From the NCBI RefSeq assembly GCF_001858325.1, contig NZ_MBPP01000004.1, positions 1-64,000 on the forward strand: DNA of 64,000 nt, in the 5' to 3' direction. Both the position numbers and the translations under genes were made by a program. The notes below the pieces were generated by a model. The model worked only from the letters and a program-made list of their open reading frames with translations, ran no database searches and was not told where the DNA came from. Below, one piece after another: positions 17,643 through 27,608 of the stretch (the first letter of the stretch is position 1; the number at the start of each line of letters is the position of its first letter). This DNA comes from Marinobacter sp. AC-23 (GTDB lineage Bacteria > Pseudomonadota > Gammaproteobacteria > Pseudomonadales > Oleiphilaceae).

Positions 17643-20329
17643 TTACAGCAGCCCGAGCTCCCGGGCCCGCACAATCGCCTGGGTGCGGGAGCGCACTTCC
17701 AGCTTGGCATTTATTCGCCGAGCGTGGGTTTTGACGGTATGCAATGAGATGTGCAGCTGGTCTGCTATCGCCTGATTTGACAACCCTTTGGCGATCAACC
17801 CCAGCACGCCTTGCTCGCGCTCACTGATTGGCTCGGCCAATAGGGCGGGCAACACCTCCCCGGTTATGTCAAAAAGCTGGCCTAAGGCTGCCCGGAAAGG
17901 CGTTTCAGGCAGTTGGCCGTAGGCTTTTTGCATGAGTTCATCAAGCTCCCGCTTCAACTCGGCAAACGGGCTGATGAAGTGCTCTTTTTCCGCCTCGGAT
18001 ATCACCGATATAAGTTTTTTCTGCCCAGCGACCACACCTTTATCTTCGCTGATGAGTATAGCGTCCAATAGACGCATGTGAAGATCTACACCCCAAGGAA
18101 TGGCTTCATTATAGCGTTTACGTGTGTTGGCGAGAGTTTCACGGGCTTTTACGGTTTCGCCCCGAGCGAGATCCAGCCGCACCTGAAGACAATCCAGTAA
18201 CCCCGGCATCATCGGGAAGAGCTCTGGCACACAGCCGGCGTCACGGTATGGCTGCAATTTGACAAGAGCCTGGGCAACACTTTCCAGCTGGTTCTGCGCC
18301 AGCCAACAGCTGGCTTTTAGCGCCTCAAGCACCGGCACATAGAGGGATTCGTCCACCTGCCATGTGTGCATGATTCGCTCTGCCCTTCCAATCCAGACAA
18401 ACGCGTCTTCCAGGCGGCCTTGAGAGCGACATATTAGCACCCTGATGGCCATGGCGAGCAGCAGCCCAAGATCACGTGCCTGCTCGGCATGACGGCCGCA
18501 GGCTACCAGTAACCGATCCGCCTCGGCGTACCGCCCTTGGTGCCAAAGCACGAGCACCAGATTTAACTGAAGCCGAGCCTCGCCTATGCGGGCGGGGCGA
18601 GCCATCTCCAGTACGGCTGTGTCCAAGCCGGTTCGCAAAAGCTGCTCGGCATGTTTGAGTGCACCCTTACCCAGCTCAATGCGAGCATGGGCGTACACGG
18701 CCAGTGCCTCTGAGCCAAAGTCGCCCGCCTCTCTCGCCAAGCGAGATGCCGCGCGATTGGCCTCTCGGGCTTCCGGGAAGCGCCCGGATGCGCACAGAGC
18801 GCTGGCACGAACCATTTGGGTAACCAGTTGGCCCTGGGGCGAAGAACCTCCCCCAGCCAAGGCCCGGTCTGCCATTTCCAACGCCGGCGCTACCTGCCCC
18901 TCCCCACGCATGATAAAGGCTTTAAGAGCACAAATTCGGGCCTCATATTCCTGGTAATTTTCTTTGCTCATACCGTCAATCAGCGCCTGCGCCTGCCGAA
19001 ACTGACCGCCAATGGCGTGCACCCAGCTATACACGATTCTCAGCCTGGGGCTGCGTTCGAGCAAATGCGCCGGAAGGCTTTTGCGCAAGCGCAACAACGA
19101 AGCCGTGTCTTGCCCAAGCAGTAACGCTTCAGACCCCTCAGACGCAATGCGGATAACTTCTTCAGTGTCTCCGGCCAGCAGCGAGTATCTCAGCTCCTCA
19201 GGAAACTGATTGCGGCTGCCGAACCATCGGCTCGCAGCAAGCATCCGGTCGGTATAGCCAGCCATTACCGGGTTTTTCAACCAGTCCATCAAGAGTGGGT
19301 TGAGTCGGTACCAGCGCCCCCCACCCGGCATGACCCTTACGGGCAAGCTCGATCACAAACCTCCGATGGCAATAAAACGCCACCTGGAATCAGGGGCTTA
19401 AGTGACAAAAGCAGCTCATCGGAGCAAAGCCCGAGCTCCGCAACTGCTCTCAAAGAACGCACCTGGCCGGGCGCCAGATTGCCCAACACGGATTCTTTCA
19501 GAAAACGCTCGACACCGGGGGTTTCGGAAACCGCATGCCTTTCGGAGCTTTGCAGAATATCCCGGCGATAGAGCGCAAGCGGCGTGGGCCACCCCTCCGT
19601 GAGGTCGTATAGATGGTCAATTGTCACACTGGTTAGTTGCTGATCACTCAGCACATCCCGGAAGAACTCAAAAGTTTCGCTTCGGCTGAACTCGAGATTT
19701 TCGGACCCTATGCGGGCAAACCGGTTTTCCAACTCCAGCGCATGGGTTTCATAAGGCAGGGCCTGCCTTGAAAGCATGGCAATCGAAAAGTGAGACGGTA
19801 TATCTACAACCAATTGCTGAAGCAGGGCAATGGCCGCCGGGTTTGTGATGTGATGGAGGCCATCCAGAACCAAAATAGCCGGCGGCTCTTCCGCTGTTTT
19901 TTTCAGGGCCAGAAGCATGATGGAGAGGGCATCAAGGAACGTGGCGCCACCACGCAAGCTGCTTTCGCAGGATTCGGGAATATTTAACGCCACAGACAAC
20001 AAACTGAGAAATCGGGCTGGTGCGTTATCTTGGGAATTGAGCGTCAGCCAACGAACATTGTGTTCATCGATCCCGGCCGTCCGAACGCCCATGGCTAAGG
20101 TGTGGGATTTTCCATAACCGCAGGGTGCGTCAATAAAAAGCACGCCGCGAGGCGTCAATGCATCGGCGACCAACGCGGCCAAATGAGGCCGCGCCAATGA
20201 GTGTGCAGGCAGGGCTGGCACCTGCAGTCTCTGCTTGAGCAAATCTCTTACAAGCTCGCCCCGCTGGAGCCCACTGTTAGCTGACTGAAACTCGTCATTA
20301 GCTGCATTGCCATCATTGAATGATTTCAC
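17643..20329 (-). CDS. MalT-type LuxR transcriptional activator (LAL family), frameshifted
   Basis: Large ATP-binding regulator. The N-terminal part has a Walker A DAPCGYGKS and Walker B-like AILVLDGLHH of the NTPase domain; TPR-like helices fill the middle; the C-terminal LuxR helix-turn-helix reads SEREQGVLGLIAKGLSNQAIA...HTVKTHARRINAKL. The first frame stops at 19337. Adding one C near 19347 (CGAGC[C]TTGCC) joins it in frame to the rest, giving about 895 residues, close to MalT. GTG start at 20329. It is adjacent to and on the same strand as the DUF1329/DUF1302 genes, so it is their likely activator (inference). The ligand is unknown. Confidence 0.85.
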
Positions 20330-20447
20330 ACGCTGCCCCGGATACGCCTTTAGTATGACAGGGAGGTTAAACTAATTAAGGGGCTGGCTGCAAAGTTTTG
20401 ACGTGAAAGGTATTTGTTCAGTGACGTTTTTCTATCACAAAAACAAA

Positions 20448-20472
20448 AACGACGGGCCAAGGCCCGCCGTTT
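20448..20472 (-). terminator. Terminator after the DUF1329 gene
   Basis: AACG-A-CGGGCC and GGCCCG-C-CGTT pair around two bases with a single mismatch. On the minus strand it is followed by GTTTTTGTTTTTG. It lies 20 bases past the DUF1329 stop and insulates the regulator gene downstream. Confidence 0.8.
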
Positions 20473-20492
20473 CTGAAGATCAACACCCCCGT

Positions 20493-21854
20493 TTAACGGG
20501 TTCCAGCCCTGCGTAGAGCAGCCGGAGTGTAATCTCTGGACTGACGCTCAACACCAAACTGGTACGGATCGACTTCCTCGTTTGTCAGACCCAGAACCAG
20601 ATAGCGGCCAGACAATAGATCGTACAGGGTTTCAACCGCATACCAGGGAACGATCTGATCGTAAAACTGCATGGAATGGGCTTCTGCCACACGCCAGAGC
20701 TCACCACGCCCATCGTAATGGTCGATGACCGATGCCTGCCAGGTGTCTTCATCAATATAGAAATCACGCTGAGCATAAATATGGCGCTCGCCTTCTTTCA
20801 AGGTTGCGCGCACGTGCCACACTCGGTGGAGCTCGTAGCGAGTCAGATCCTGATTGATATGGCCAGGTTTTACGATCTGGTCGTAAGTCAGATTCCGATC
20901 AACCAGCTTGTAGGAGTTGTACGGAATGTACATTTCCTTCTTGCCAACCAGCTCCCAGTTGTAGCGGTCTGGTGCGCCGTTGAACATATCGAAGTTATCT
21001 GACGTACGCATGCCGTCAGACGCAGTACCCGGTCCGTCGTAGGCAACCTGAGGTGCACGGCGAACACGACGCTGGCCAGCGTTGTATACCCAGGCACGAC
21101 GCGGCTCTGCAACCTGGTCAATGGTCTCATGAACCAACAACACGTTACCGGCCAGGCGCGCCGGAGCGGTGATGGCCTGCTTGAAATAGAACAGCACGTT
21201 GGCATCCTCACCCGGGCTGTAATCTTCCAGATAGGTCCGCCAGGTCAGCTCATCCTGAAATTTCACGATGGAGTAGGCGCCGTTGGCGGTAGGCGTTGCC
21301 TGCCCAACGTTGCGTTGCACCGAACCACCACGATAGCGCGTAATGTGGTTCCAGATTGCTTCCAGACCGTTCTGCGGGATTGGGAATGGCGTTGCGGTCT
21401 GGTAGTTGCCCAGACCGTTACCGTCCTTGATCAGCTCTGTACCCGTCGCATTCTTGACCGTTTCATCCATGACGTCTTTCGGATAGGCAGCCGTACGATG
21501 AGTCTCGTAAACCGGAAGCACATAGTCCGGGTATTGCTTGATCATTGCTACCTGCCCGGGGGACAGCTTGTCTGCGTATTCCGCTATGTTGCTCTGATCA
21601 ATGGTGAACTGGGGTGTCTCATCAGGAAACGGATTCACATAAATGCCGTCTCCCTTGTAGCCAGCGGGGGGCGTTGTCAAACCCCCTGTCCACGCAGGAA
21701 TAGCGCCGCCGTTACCGGCTTTTTCTGCGCCCATCGGTGTCAGGGAATCACCGAGCTTGGCTGCCTCCTCGGACGACACCGCAGCCCAGGCCTGGCCGGC
21801 TACTACACTCACAGCCAGAATACCTGTAGCCAGTAATTTTTTGTTCAGCTTCAT
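20493..21854 (-). CDS. DUF1329 (LolA-like fold) exported protein
   Basis: Periplasmic or outer-membrane-associated protein of 453 residues. The signal peptide MKLNKKLLATGILAVSVVAGQAWA is followed by AVSSEEAAKLGDSLTPMGAEKAGN, the family N-terminus, with the IPAWTGGL motif. ATG at 21854 is preceded by GAGGTAATTTAA. It lies 33 bases after the DUF1302 gene and is plainly co-transcribed with it. DUF1329/DUF1302 pairs recur in marine gammaproteobacteria and pseudomonads, often with exporters and LuxR regulators. A role in envelope or hydrophobic-compound transport has been proposed but is not proven. Confidence 0.88.
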   Translation of the reverse strand: MKLNKKLLATGILAVSVVAGQAWAAVSSEEAAKLGDSLTPMGAEKAGNGGAIPAWTGGLTTPPAGYKGDGIYVNPFPDETPQFTIDQSNIAEYADKLSPGQVAMIKQYPDYVLPVYETHRTAAYPKDVMDETVKNATGTELIKDGNGLGNYQTATPFPIPQNGLEAIWNHITRYRGGSVQRNVGQATPTANGAYSIVKFQDELTWRTYLEDYSPGEDANVLFYFKQAITAPARLAGNVLLVHETIDQVAEPRRAWVYNAGQRRVRRAPQVAYDGPGTASDGMRTSDNFDMFNGAPDRYNWELVGKKEMYIPYNSYKLVDRNLTYDQIVKPGHINQDLTRYELHRVWHVRATLKEGERHIYAQRDFYIDEDTWQASVIDHYDGRGELWRVAEAHSMQFYDQIVPWYAVETLYDLLSGRYLVLGLTNEEVDPYQFGVERQSRDYTPAALRRAGTR

Positions 21855-21887
21855 TTAAATTACCTCGTTAAACGAATTCTTGGCGAT

Positions 21888-23732
21888 TCAGAATGAGTAA
21901 GAAACACTGGCACTCACAAAATCACGATCTGTCAGCTCGTTATACGGTTTACCACCAAAAAAGTTGGTGTAACCGATGTTACCTGTAATCCTGTTCTGAT
22001 ACACCGCCTGAAGGGAGAGGCCAATAGCCTTATTACCTTCGTTGAAGGCACCGCCCGGCTGCGGGCTGTAACCTTCCACATCGTGGCTCCAGGCTATCTG
22101 TGGAAACAGATTTATCCCTGCAATTGCGCTCGAGTAATCCCAAACCAGCCGTGTACGATAGCCCCAGGAGAAGTCTGTGGTGAAGCCGTCATTGGTGCAA
22201 TTACTAGTATTAATGTTTTCAGCCGCACCTCCTTCGCCTTTACAGAGATCTCCAGTGGCAAGCGGCAGCGTACCTATACCAAAAGTACCTGAGCGGCCAT
22301 AACGAGCTTCATCAAGGCTCGGCAGATCATGAATATAAGTTGCACCAAACTCTGTGATCAAAGTCAGGCGACTTGCACCCATTACCTGATCGAAGAATTT
22401 TATCAGCGTAAACTGAGCCTGAGACACGCCAAATCGATCATTACCCGACACCCTTGAGCCAGGCACCAAAGTTCCCTGCTCTTGCTGGCGCTGTTTTTCA
22501 AGCTTGCTCAGTACTTCTCCATTTGGACCACGCTTCTGCAAACCACCGAAGATCAGCTCAAAAGCATTCCATTGCAGTGGCACTTTATCACGATAGGAGT
22601 ATTCCGCACCCAGAGACCAGCCACCCGGCGTGCTGGTATTGACGCTGATGCCGTAAAGGTCGATATTCTCTGGGTATTCAATGAAGTACGACGGAAAAGG
22701 ACTGCTGGAATCCTTGATGGTACCGCTCACATACGGCAAACGGCTATTATATTTGATGTAATAAAAACCAAACTCAGAATCGTTCAGCGCAGGAACATAC
22801 CAGCGCATTGCAACCCCGAATTGATCTTTGGAATCTGCTTCAACGTCTCCAAGGCGAGGCGCTACGAAGCCCTGGGCCTGAGCCTGGGAATCCGACAACT
22901 GGCCAGCCAGCAATACAGGGCCACAGCCATCAGCCGCGAAGTCGTTGGTAGAGAAGAATGTCCCGCAATAGTCAGGACGAACCGGTTCCCAGTCTGTCTG
23001 AACGAAAGCCTCTAATGTAACGCTCTCTGTGACACCGGCCGACACGTAGAACATTTCAACCGGCAAAAGAGCGTCTTTCAGCTCGGACCCAGGCGCACGA
23101 AACGCGGGCACGTCGACCGGATTGATGGTGTTTATACCGCCCTGAATAAATGTGCTCTCACCCCAGCTCAATACCTGTTTGCCGTAACGTGCGCTCACGG
23201 GAACGTTACCCAGGTACCAGTCGGTGAATACATAGGCGTCAAGAATTTCGCCACCGGAGGCATAATCCTTCGCGTCGCTGTTGAGTTCACGCCGCTGCCC
23301 GACATAGTCCGTTGCGCGGTTCTCATCTTTCAGTTCAAAGTCGTACCAGTAACGACCGCGCAATAAACCACCAACCCGGGTCAGGTACTGACTATCGACT
23401 GCATAATCGAGGAACAGCTCACTGTTACCTTTTACGATTTTCGAGTAGGTGTCACCCTTTTCAAAGTTCAGGTTGCCGTCGTCGTAGTTATTGGTTGATG
23501 CGCCCGTGGTGGTGTTGGCAAATTGCGGCCCCAGGTTACCCTGGGCAATCAGACGCTTATCGCGATCTTCAACTCGCCAACCAGCCCCGGCTGAGAGCGT
23601 GGTGTTGAATTGGGCTTCCACATCCCCAAGGTAGAAAGAGTAAGCAGATGCTTGGCCAGAAAGGCCAGCTGCAACGGCCACGGCAAGCGGCAATTTTGCC
23701 CAACGCTGCCATTGGTGTGTTTTTCTTGTCAT
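21888..23732 (-). CDS. DUF1302 outer-membrane beta-barrel protein
   Basis: Predicted outer-membrane protein of 614 residues. The signal peptide (KLPLAVAVAAGLSGQASA) precedes YSFYLGDVEAQFNTTLSAGAGWR, the usual DUF1302 beginning. Strand-like segments with many aromatic residues run to the end VSASVSYSF, with the terminal Phe needed for barrel insertion. ATG 23732 was chosen over 23810 because the signal peptide starts there and GGAG lies upstream. It heads a two-gene operon with DUF1329. A palindrome at 23826-23853 lies about 95 bases upstream and may bind the nearby MalT-like activator. Confidence 0.87.
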   Translation of the reverse strand: MTRKTHQWQRWAKLPLAVAVAAGLSGQASAYSFYLGDVEAQFNTTLSAGAGWRVEDRDKRLIAQGNLGPQFANTTTGASTNNYDDGNLNFEKGDTYSKIVKGNSELFLDYAVDSQYLTRVGGLLRGRYWYDFELKDENRATDYVGQRRELNSDAKDYASGGEILDAYVFTDWYLGNVPVSARYGKQVLSWGESTFIQGGINTINPVDVPAFRAPGSELKDALLPVEMFYVSAGVTESVTLEAFVQTDWEPVRPDYCGTFFSTNDFAADGCGPVLLAGQLSDSQAQAQGFVAPRLGDVEADSKDQFGVAMRWYVPALNDSEFGFYYIKYNSRLPYVSGTIKDSSSPFPSYFIEYPENIDLYGISVNTSTPGGWSLGAEYSYRDKVPLQWNAFELIFGGLQKRGPNGEVLSKLEKQRQQEQGTLVPGSRVSGNDRFGVSQAQFTLIKFFDQVMGASRLTLITEFGATYIHDLPSLDEARYGRSGTFGIGTLPLATGDLCKGEGGAAENINTSNCTNDGFTTDFSWGYRTRLVWDYSSAIAGINLFPQIAWSHDVEGYSPQPGGAFNEGNKAIGLSLQAVYQNRITGNIGYTNFFGGKPYNELTDRDFVSASVSYSF

Positions 23733-23825
23733 TGGAAGGCTACTCCATTGTTGTTCTGAGTCGCTGCTCTGATTATTGGAATTCACGAATATGTTGGAGG
23801 CTTCATGCACAGTGCTCGTGATGTA

Positions 23826-23853
23826 AGCACTATAGCTAACGCTGTCTAGTGCT
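23826..23853. promoter_or_regulatory. Inverted repeat upstream of the DUF1302 operon
   Basis: AGCACTA (23826-23832) and TAGTGCT (23847-23853) are perfect 7-base arms with centres 21 bases apart, two helical turns. A smaller palindrome TTTGA-TCAG-TCAAA overlaps at 23853-23866. The position is suitable for an activator site. The link to the MalT-like regulator is inference. Confidence 0.45.
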
Positions 23854-24001
23854 TTGATCAGTCAAAAGTATGATTTTGCTCTCACCACCCGCTCACTACC
23901 CTTTCACAACCCCGATCGATGCCGGGTTTACCCGCACGAGCTAACTATAGACAACTATTCCAGATGCAACCACTTTGCTTTTGATGGTTTTTTTGCCCCG
24001 G

Positions 24002-25135
24002 CTAGGGTTTGTGTGGAGCTTCGAGATATTCCTGTGACTGCATTTCCAGAAGGCGTGACTCGGTGCGCTCAAATTCAAAACTCAGGCGCCCGCCGGAGTA
24101 CAGCTCGGTAATCGGCGCAGCTGCCGAAATAATGACTTTCACATTACGGTCGTAGAACTCGTCGATCATGTTTACGAATCGGCGGGATTGATCGTCTTTT
24201 TCGCCCCCGAGAACGGGCACGTTGCTAACAATAATGGCATGGAACTGACGAGCCAATTCAATGTAATCATTCTGGCTACGAGGGCCGTCGCATACATCTT
24301 TGAAATCGAACCAAACCACGTCGTCGGCGTGGGCCTGTGCGGGGATCTTGCGGCCGTTAATCTCCATAGACTTACTGTGCTTTCCAGCCTCTACGGCCAG
24401 CGCGTCGAAGCTACTACGCAGACTGGTTTCTGCCCCTTCACCAAGCGGTGAATGGTAAAGCTCAGCCTGCTCAAGGGTGCGTAAGCGATAATCAACACCG
24501 CCATCTACATTCACGACATCGGTGTATTTTTTCACAAGCGCAATGGCTGGCAGGAAACGGGCCCGCTGCAACCCATCCTTGTAGAGCCCATCAGGGATAA
24601 TATTGGAGGTGCATACCAGGGTGACGCCCCGCTTGAATAATCCGTCCATCAGGGTTGCGAGGATCATGGCATCGCCGATGTCGGAAACAAAAAATTCGTC
24701 AAAGCAGATCACTCGGGTTTCATCAGCGAATTTTTTGGCCACAAGGCCCAGTGGGTTCTTTTCGCCTTTAAAGGTTTTCAGTTCTTTATGAACCCGCTGC
24801 ATGAACCGGTGAAAATGCACCCGCATTTTGCGTTTGAACGGCAACGACTCAAAAAATGTGTCCATCAGGTAGGTTTTGCCACGGCCCACACCACCCCAGA
24901 AGTACAGCCCTTTAACTGGCTCCTCCCTGCCCTTCTTCAACTTGCGCCGCAGTTTGGTCAATGCTTTGCCGCGTTCGCTTTCCGCCTCCACCAGTTTGTC
25001 GTAGAGTGTCTGGAGGCGCTGCACCGCATCGGCCTGGGCGGGATCCTTAAGGAAATCCGGGCGCTCAAGATCTTCTTGGTAGCGCTGCCAAGGGGTTTGG
25101 CTCGCGGTGGTTTCAGAAGGCATAGAAGCTGTCAT
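24002..25135 (-). CDS. zapE: Cell division protein ZapE (AFG1-like ATPase)
   Basis: Cytoplasmic P-loop ATPase that associates with the Z ring in late division and low oxygen in E. coli. It has 377 residues. The N-terminal family motif TPWQRYQEDLERPDF is followed by Walker A GGVGRGKTYLMD, then MRVHFHRFM, Walker B RVICFDEFFVSD and the sensor segment LVCTSNI. The ATG at 25135 gives the usual N-terminal length; frames reaching back to 25225 add an unlikely basic extension. It is divergent from zapG. Intact. Confidence 0.93.
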   Translation of the reverse strand: MTASMPSETTASQTPWQRYQEDLERPDFLKDPAQADAVQRLQTLYDKLVEAESERGKALTKLRRKLKKGREEPVKGLYFWGGVGRGKTYLMDTFFESLPFKRKMRVHFHRFMQRVHKELKTFKGEKNPLGLVAKKFADETRVICFDEFFVSDIGDAMILATLMDGLFKRGVTLVCTSNIIPDGLYKDGLQRARFLPAIALVKKYTDVVNVDGGVDYRLRTLEQAELYHSPLGEGAETSLRSSFDALAVEAGKHSKSMEINGRKIPAQAHADDVVWFDFKDVCDGPRSQNDYIELARQFHAIIVSNVPVLGGEKDDQSRRFVNMIDEFYDRNVKVIISAAAPITELYSGGRLSFEFERTESRLLEMQSQEYLEAPHKP

Positions 25136-25329
25136 CAGGAAATCCCGGGGTCTAATCGTTGATTTTGGGCGGCGCATTATCGCGTATTTACGGTTTTTTC
25201 GCCATGTTAAGAGGCTGCCGAGCAATACGACGATTGGCGCAGCATTCAGGCATGGGCTGAGAAGGCTTGGGGCGTTATACTGGCCAACATGGCTTGGCTC
25301 ATTTTATAAGCAATAGGACGATACAGCAT

Positions 25330-25758
25330 ATGACAAACCTGATTCTGGCAGCGGTTGCCGCACTGATTATTGGCATTGTCATCGGAGCAGTTTTTAGCCG
25401 CTCGGGGCAGGGATCTACTCTGCGCCAGCGCCGTGCTGAACAACAAACCGAGGAAGTGCGCAACGAATACCTGCGGTATCAGGCCCAGGTGAATGAGCAT
25501 TTCATGGAGTCGGCGCATTTGCTGCGCCGGTTTAATGATGCTTATCGCGATGTGAACCAGCATATGGCTCGCGGGGCGAATCGCTTGTGCAATGATGAGG
25601 AATGGTTGGCCGAGCTTGCCGAGGAGACTTCTCGCAAGCGCCTGGAAGAAGTTAGCGAGGACGGTGCTGAGCCGCCCCGGGATTACGCCCCCAAGACCTC
25701 GGGCACGCTCTCTGAAGACTTTGGATTAAAAAAAGGTGATAAGGCGACTGAAGCCTGA
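25330..25758 (+). CDS. zapG: ZapG/YhcB (DUF1043) membrane protein
   Basis: Small inner-membrane protein with one N-terminal transmembrane helix (LILAAVAALIIGIVIGAVF) followed by a cytoplasmic coiled coil rich in Gln, Arg and Glu (RQRRAEQQTEEVRNEYLRYQ). Of 142 residues, normal for DUF1043. It links cell division and envelope synthesis in E. coli. ATG 25330 begins the helix; the frame upstream to 25267 lacks sense. Its TGA abuts the Nif3-family gene's stop without a gap: the two stops form TGATCA. Confidence 0.88.
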   Translation: MTNLILAAVAALIIGIVIGAVFSRSGQGSTLRQRRAEQQTEEVRNEYLRYQAQVNEHFMESAHLLRRFNDAYRDVNQHMARGANRLCNDEEWLAELAEETSRKRLEEVSEDGAEPPRDYAPKTSGTLSEDFGLKKGDKATEA

Positions 25759-26502
25759 TCAAACCGGATTGTCGCAATCGATGAACCGATGGCTGATTCC
25801 GAATTCTTTTTCTAGTGCAGCGCCAAGGGCTTTTACACCATACCGTTCAGTGGCGTGATGGCCTGCGGCGAAATAGTGGATGCCGCACTCACGAGCAGTG
25901 TGGGTGGTCGGCTCAGAGATCTCGCCACTGATGTAGGCATCAAGGCCCGCATCAATGGCTGTATTGATGAAACCCTGCGCCGCACCTGTGCACCAACCTA
26001 CCTGCTTAATCTCGGCCTTGCCGTCGCCAACTCTTAACGGCTCGCGGTGGAGTGCCCGGGCAATGTGCAGGCCGAACTTTTCCGGGCTCATGGCTTGGGG
26101 CAGCTCACCTTCCCAAACAAGACCGTTTAACGGGCGCGGGTTCTCGATGCCGAGGATGTCCGCTAACTGACGGTTGTTGCCGTATTCTGGGTGATCATCC
26201 AGTGGCAGGTGGTGGGCAACAAGGTTGATGTCGTTGTCCAAAAGGCGCTTGATGCGTTCGCGTTTCATGCCTTGAATGCGCTGATCTTCACCTTTCCAGA
26301 AGTAGCCGTGATGAACGATCAGCATGTCGGCGTTGGCTGCAATGGCGGCTTCAATGAGTGCGCGGGAGGCGGTTACGCCGGTAACGATGGTTCTTACGTC
26401 GCTTTTGCCTTCAACTTGCAGGCCATTAGGGCAATAGTCTTGAAAACTCTCTGGCTGCAACCATTCGTTAATCTTCGCAAGAATATCGTCACGCTTTGCC
26501 AT
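25759..26502 (-). CDS. Nif3-like dinuclear metal-centre protein (YbgI family)
   Basis: Cytoplasmic protein of 247 residues with a predicted two-metal centre. The metal ligands are visible in DMLIVHHGYFW (two His), VAHHLPLD, and the C-terminal YFAAGHHATERYG. The family includes GTP cyclohydrolase 1 type 2-like annotations, but its reaction is not settled. The start (ATG 26502) fits the family N-terminus. It is on the minus strand 54 bases after hisC and could be the end of that operon. Confidence 0.92.
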   Translation of the reverse strand: MAKRDDILAKINEWLQPESFQDYCPNGLQVEGKSDVRTIVTGVTASRALIEAAIAANADMLIVHHGYFWKGEDQRIQGMKRERIKRLLDNDINLVAHHLPLDDHPEYGNNRQLADILGIENPRPLNGLVWEGELPQAMSPEKFGLHIARALHREPLRVGDGKAEIKQVGWCTGAAQGFINTAIDAGLDAYISGEISEPTTHTARECGIHYFAAGHHATERYGVKALGAALEKEFGISHRFIDCDNPV

Positions 26503-26556
26503 TTGCTTTACCCTCCTGGAAAAATCTGTACTTCGGAGTTCTCGGACTTCGATCGT

Positions 26557-27608
26557 TTACAGAGATTTAAGTCCGGCAATCAACGCATCATTTTGCTCTG
26601 GAGTGCCAATGGTAATCCTTAAGAAGTCGCTGATTCTAGGCTTGTTGAAGTGGCGAACGATGATGCCTTGCTCTCTCAGAGCTTTCGCAAGACTTTCACC
26701 TGAGTTCTCTCTGTGACGGGCGAAAACGAAGTTGGCTTTAGAGGGTAAGGCTTCAAAATTCAGGTCTTCCAGGCTTTTCGTCACGCGCTCGCGTTCGGAA
26801 ATAACACCTTTGCATGACTTCTGAAACCAGGCTTCGTCTTCGTAGGCGGCTTTTGCGCCAGCCAAAGCGAGCTATCCAAAGGATAGCTGTTGAAGCTGTT
26901 TTTAACGCGATTCAACGCTTCGATTAGATCCGGGTGGCCGACGGCGAAGCCTACGCGGAGACCAGCCAAGGAGCGGGCTTTGGAGAGTGTCTGGCAGACA
27001 AGCAGGTTGGGATACTGATCAACGAGAGTCATGGCGGTTTCGCCGCCGAAGTCTATGTAAGCTTCGTCTACTACCACCACACGCTCCGGATTGGATTGGA
27101 GGATGGCTTCTACGTGCTCAAGCCCAAGATAACGGCCAGTTGGCGCGTTAGGGTTGGGGAAAATAATTCCACCGTTGGGCTGCTTGTAGTCTTCCGGGTT
27201 GATTTCGAAACTGTCGGTGAGAGGTATGGTTTTGCCTTCAATATTGTAAAGGCCACAGTACACCGGGTAAAAGCTGTAGGTCACGTCCGGGAACAGAACG
27301 GGCTGGCCGTGCTGGAACAGGGCGTAAAATATGTGGGCCAGAACTTCGTCGGAACCGTTCCCCAGAAAAATTTGTTCGGGTTTTACGCTGTGGTAGCCGG
27401 CGATGGTTTGGCGCAGGCTTTCGCCTTCCGGATCCGGATAGAGGCGCAAGCTGTCATTGAGTTCGGCCTGTATGGCTTCGATGACTTTTGGCGAGGGGCC
27501 GAACGGGTTTTCATTGGTGTTCAGTTTTACCAGGTTGGCCATTTTGGGCTGTTCGCCCGGTACATAGGGAACCAAGCTGCTAACCTGAGGACTCCAGAAC
27601 TTACTCAT
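26557..27608 (-). CDS. hisC: Histidinol-phosphate aminotransferase, frameshifted
   Basis: PLP enzyme converting imidazole-acetol phosphate and glutamate to histidinol phosphate. The first part has [28 protein letters not shown] and the PLP-lysine segment [15 protein letters not shown]. The frame breaks at about 26871 after NSYPLDS; the continuation [17 protein letters not shown] is in another frame. Adding one base (AG[N]CTCGC) restores about 350 residues, the normal size. ATG 27608 overlaps the hisD end by 8 bases. If the break were real, histidine synthesis would fail unless a second hisC exists, so a sequence error is more likely. Confidence 0.92.

Noticed and set aside
25756..25761. TGATCA at the zapG / Nif3-family junction as a regulatory site
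   Set aside because: It is simply two stop codons back to back.
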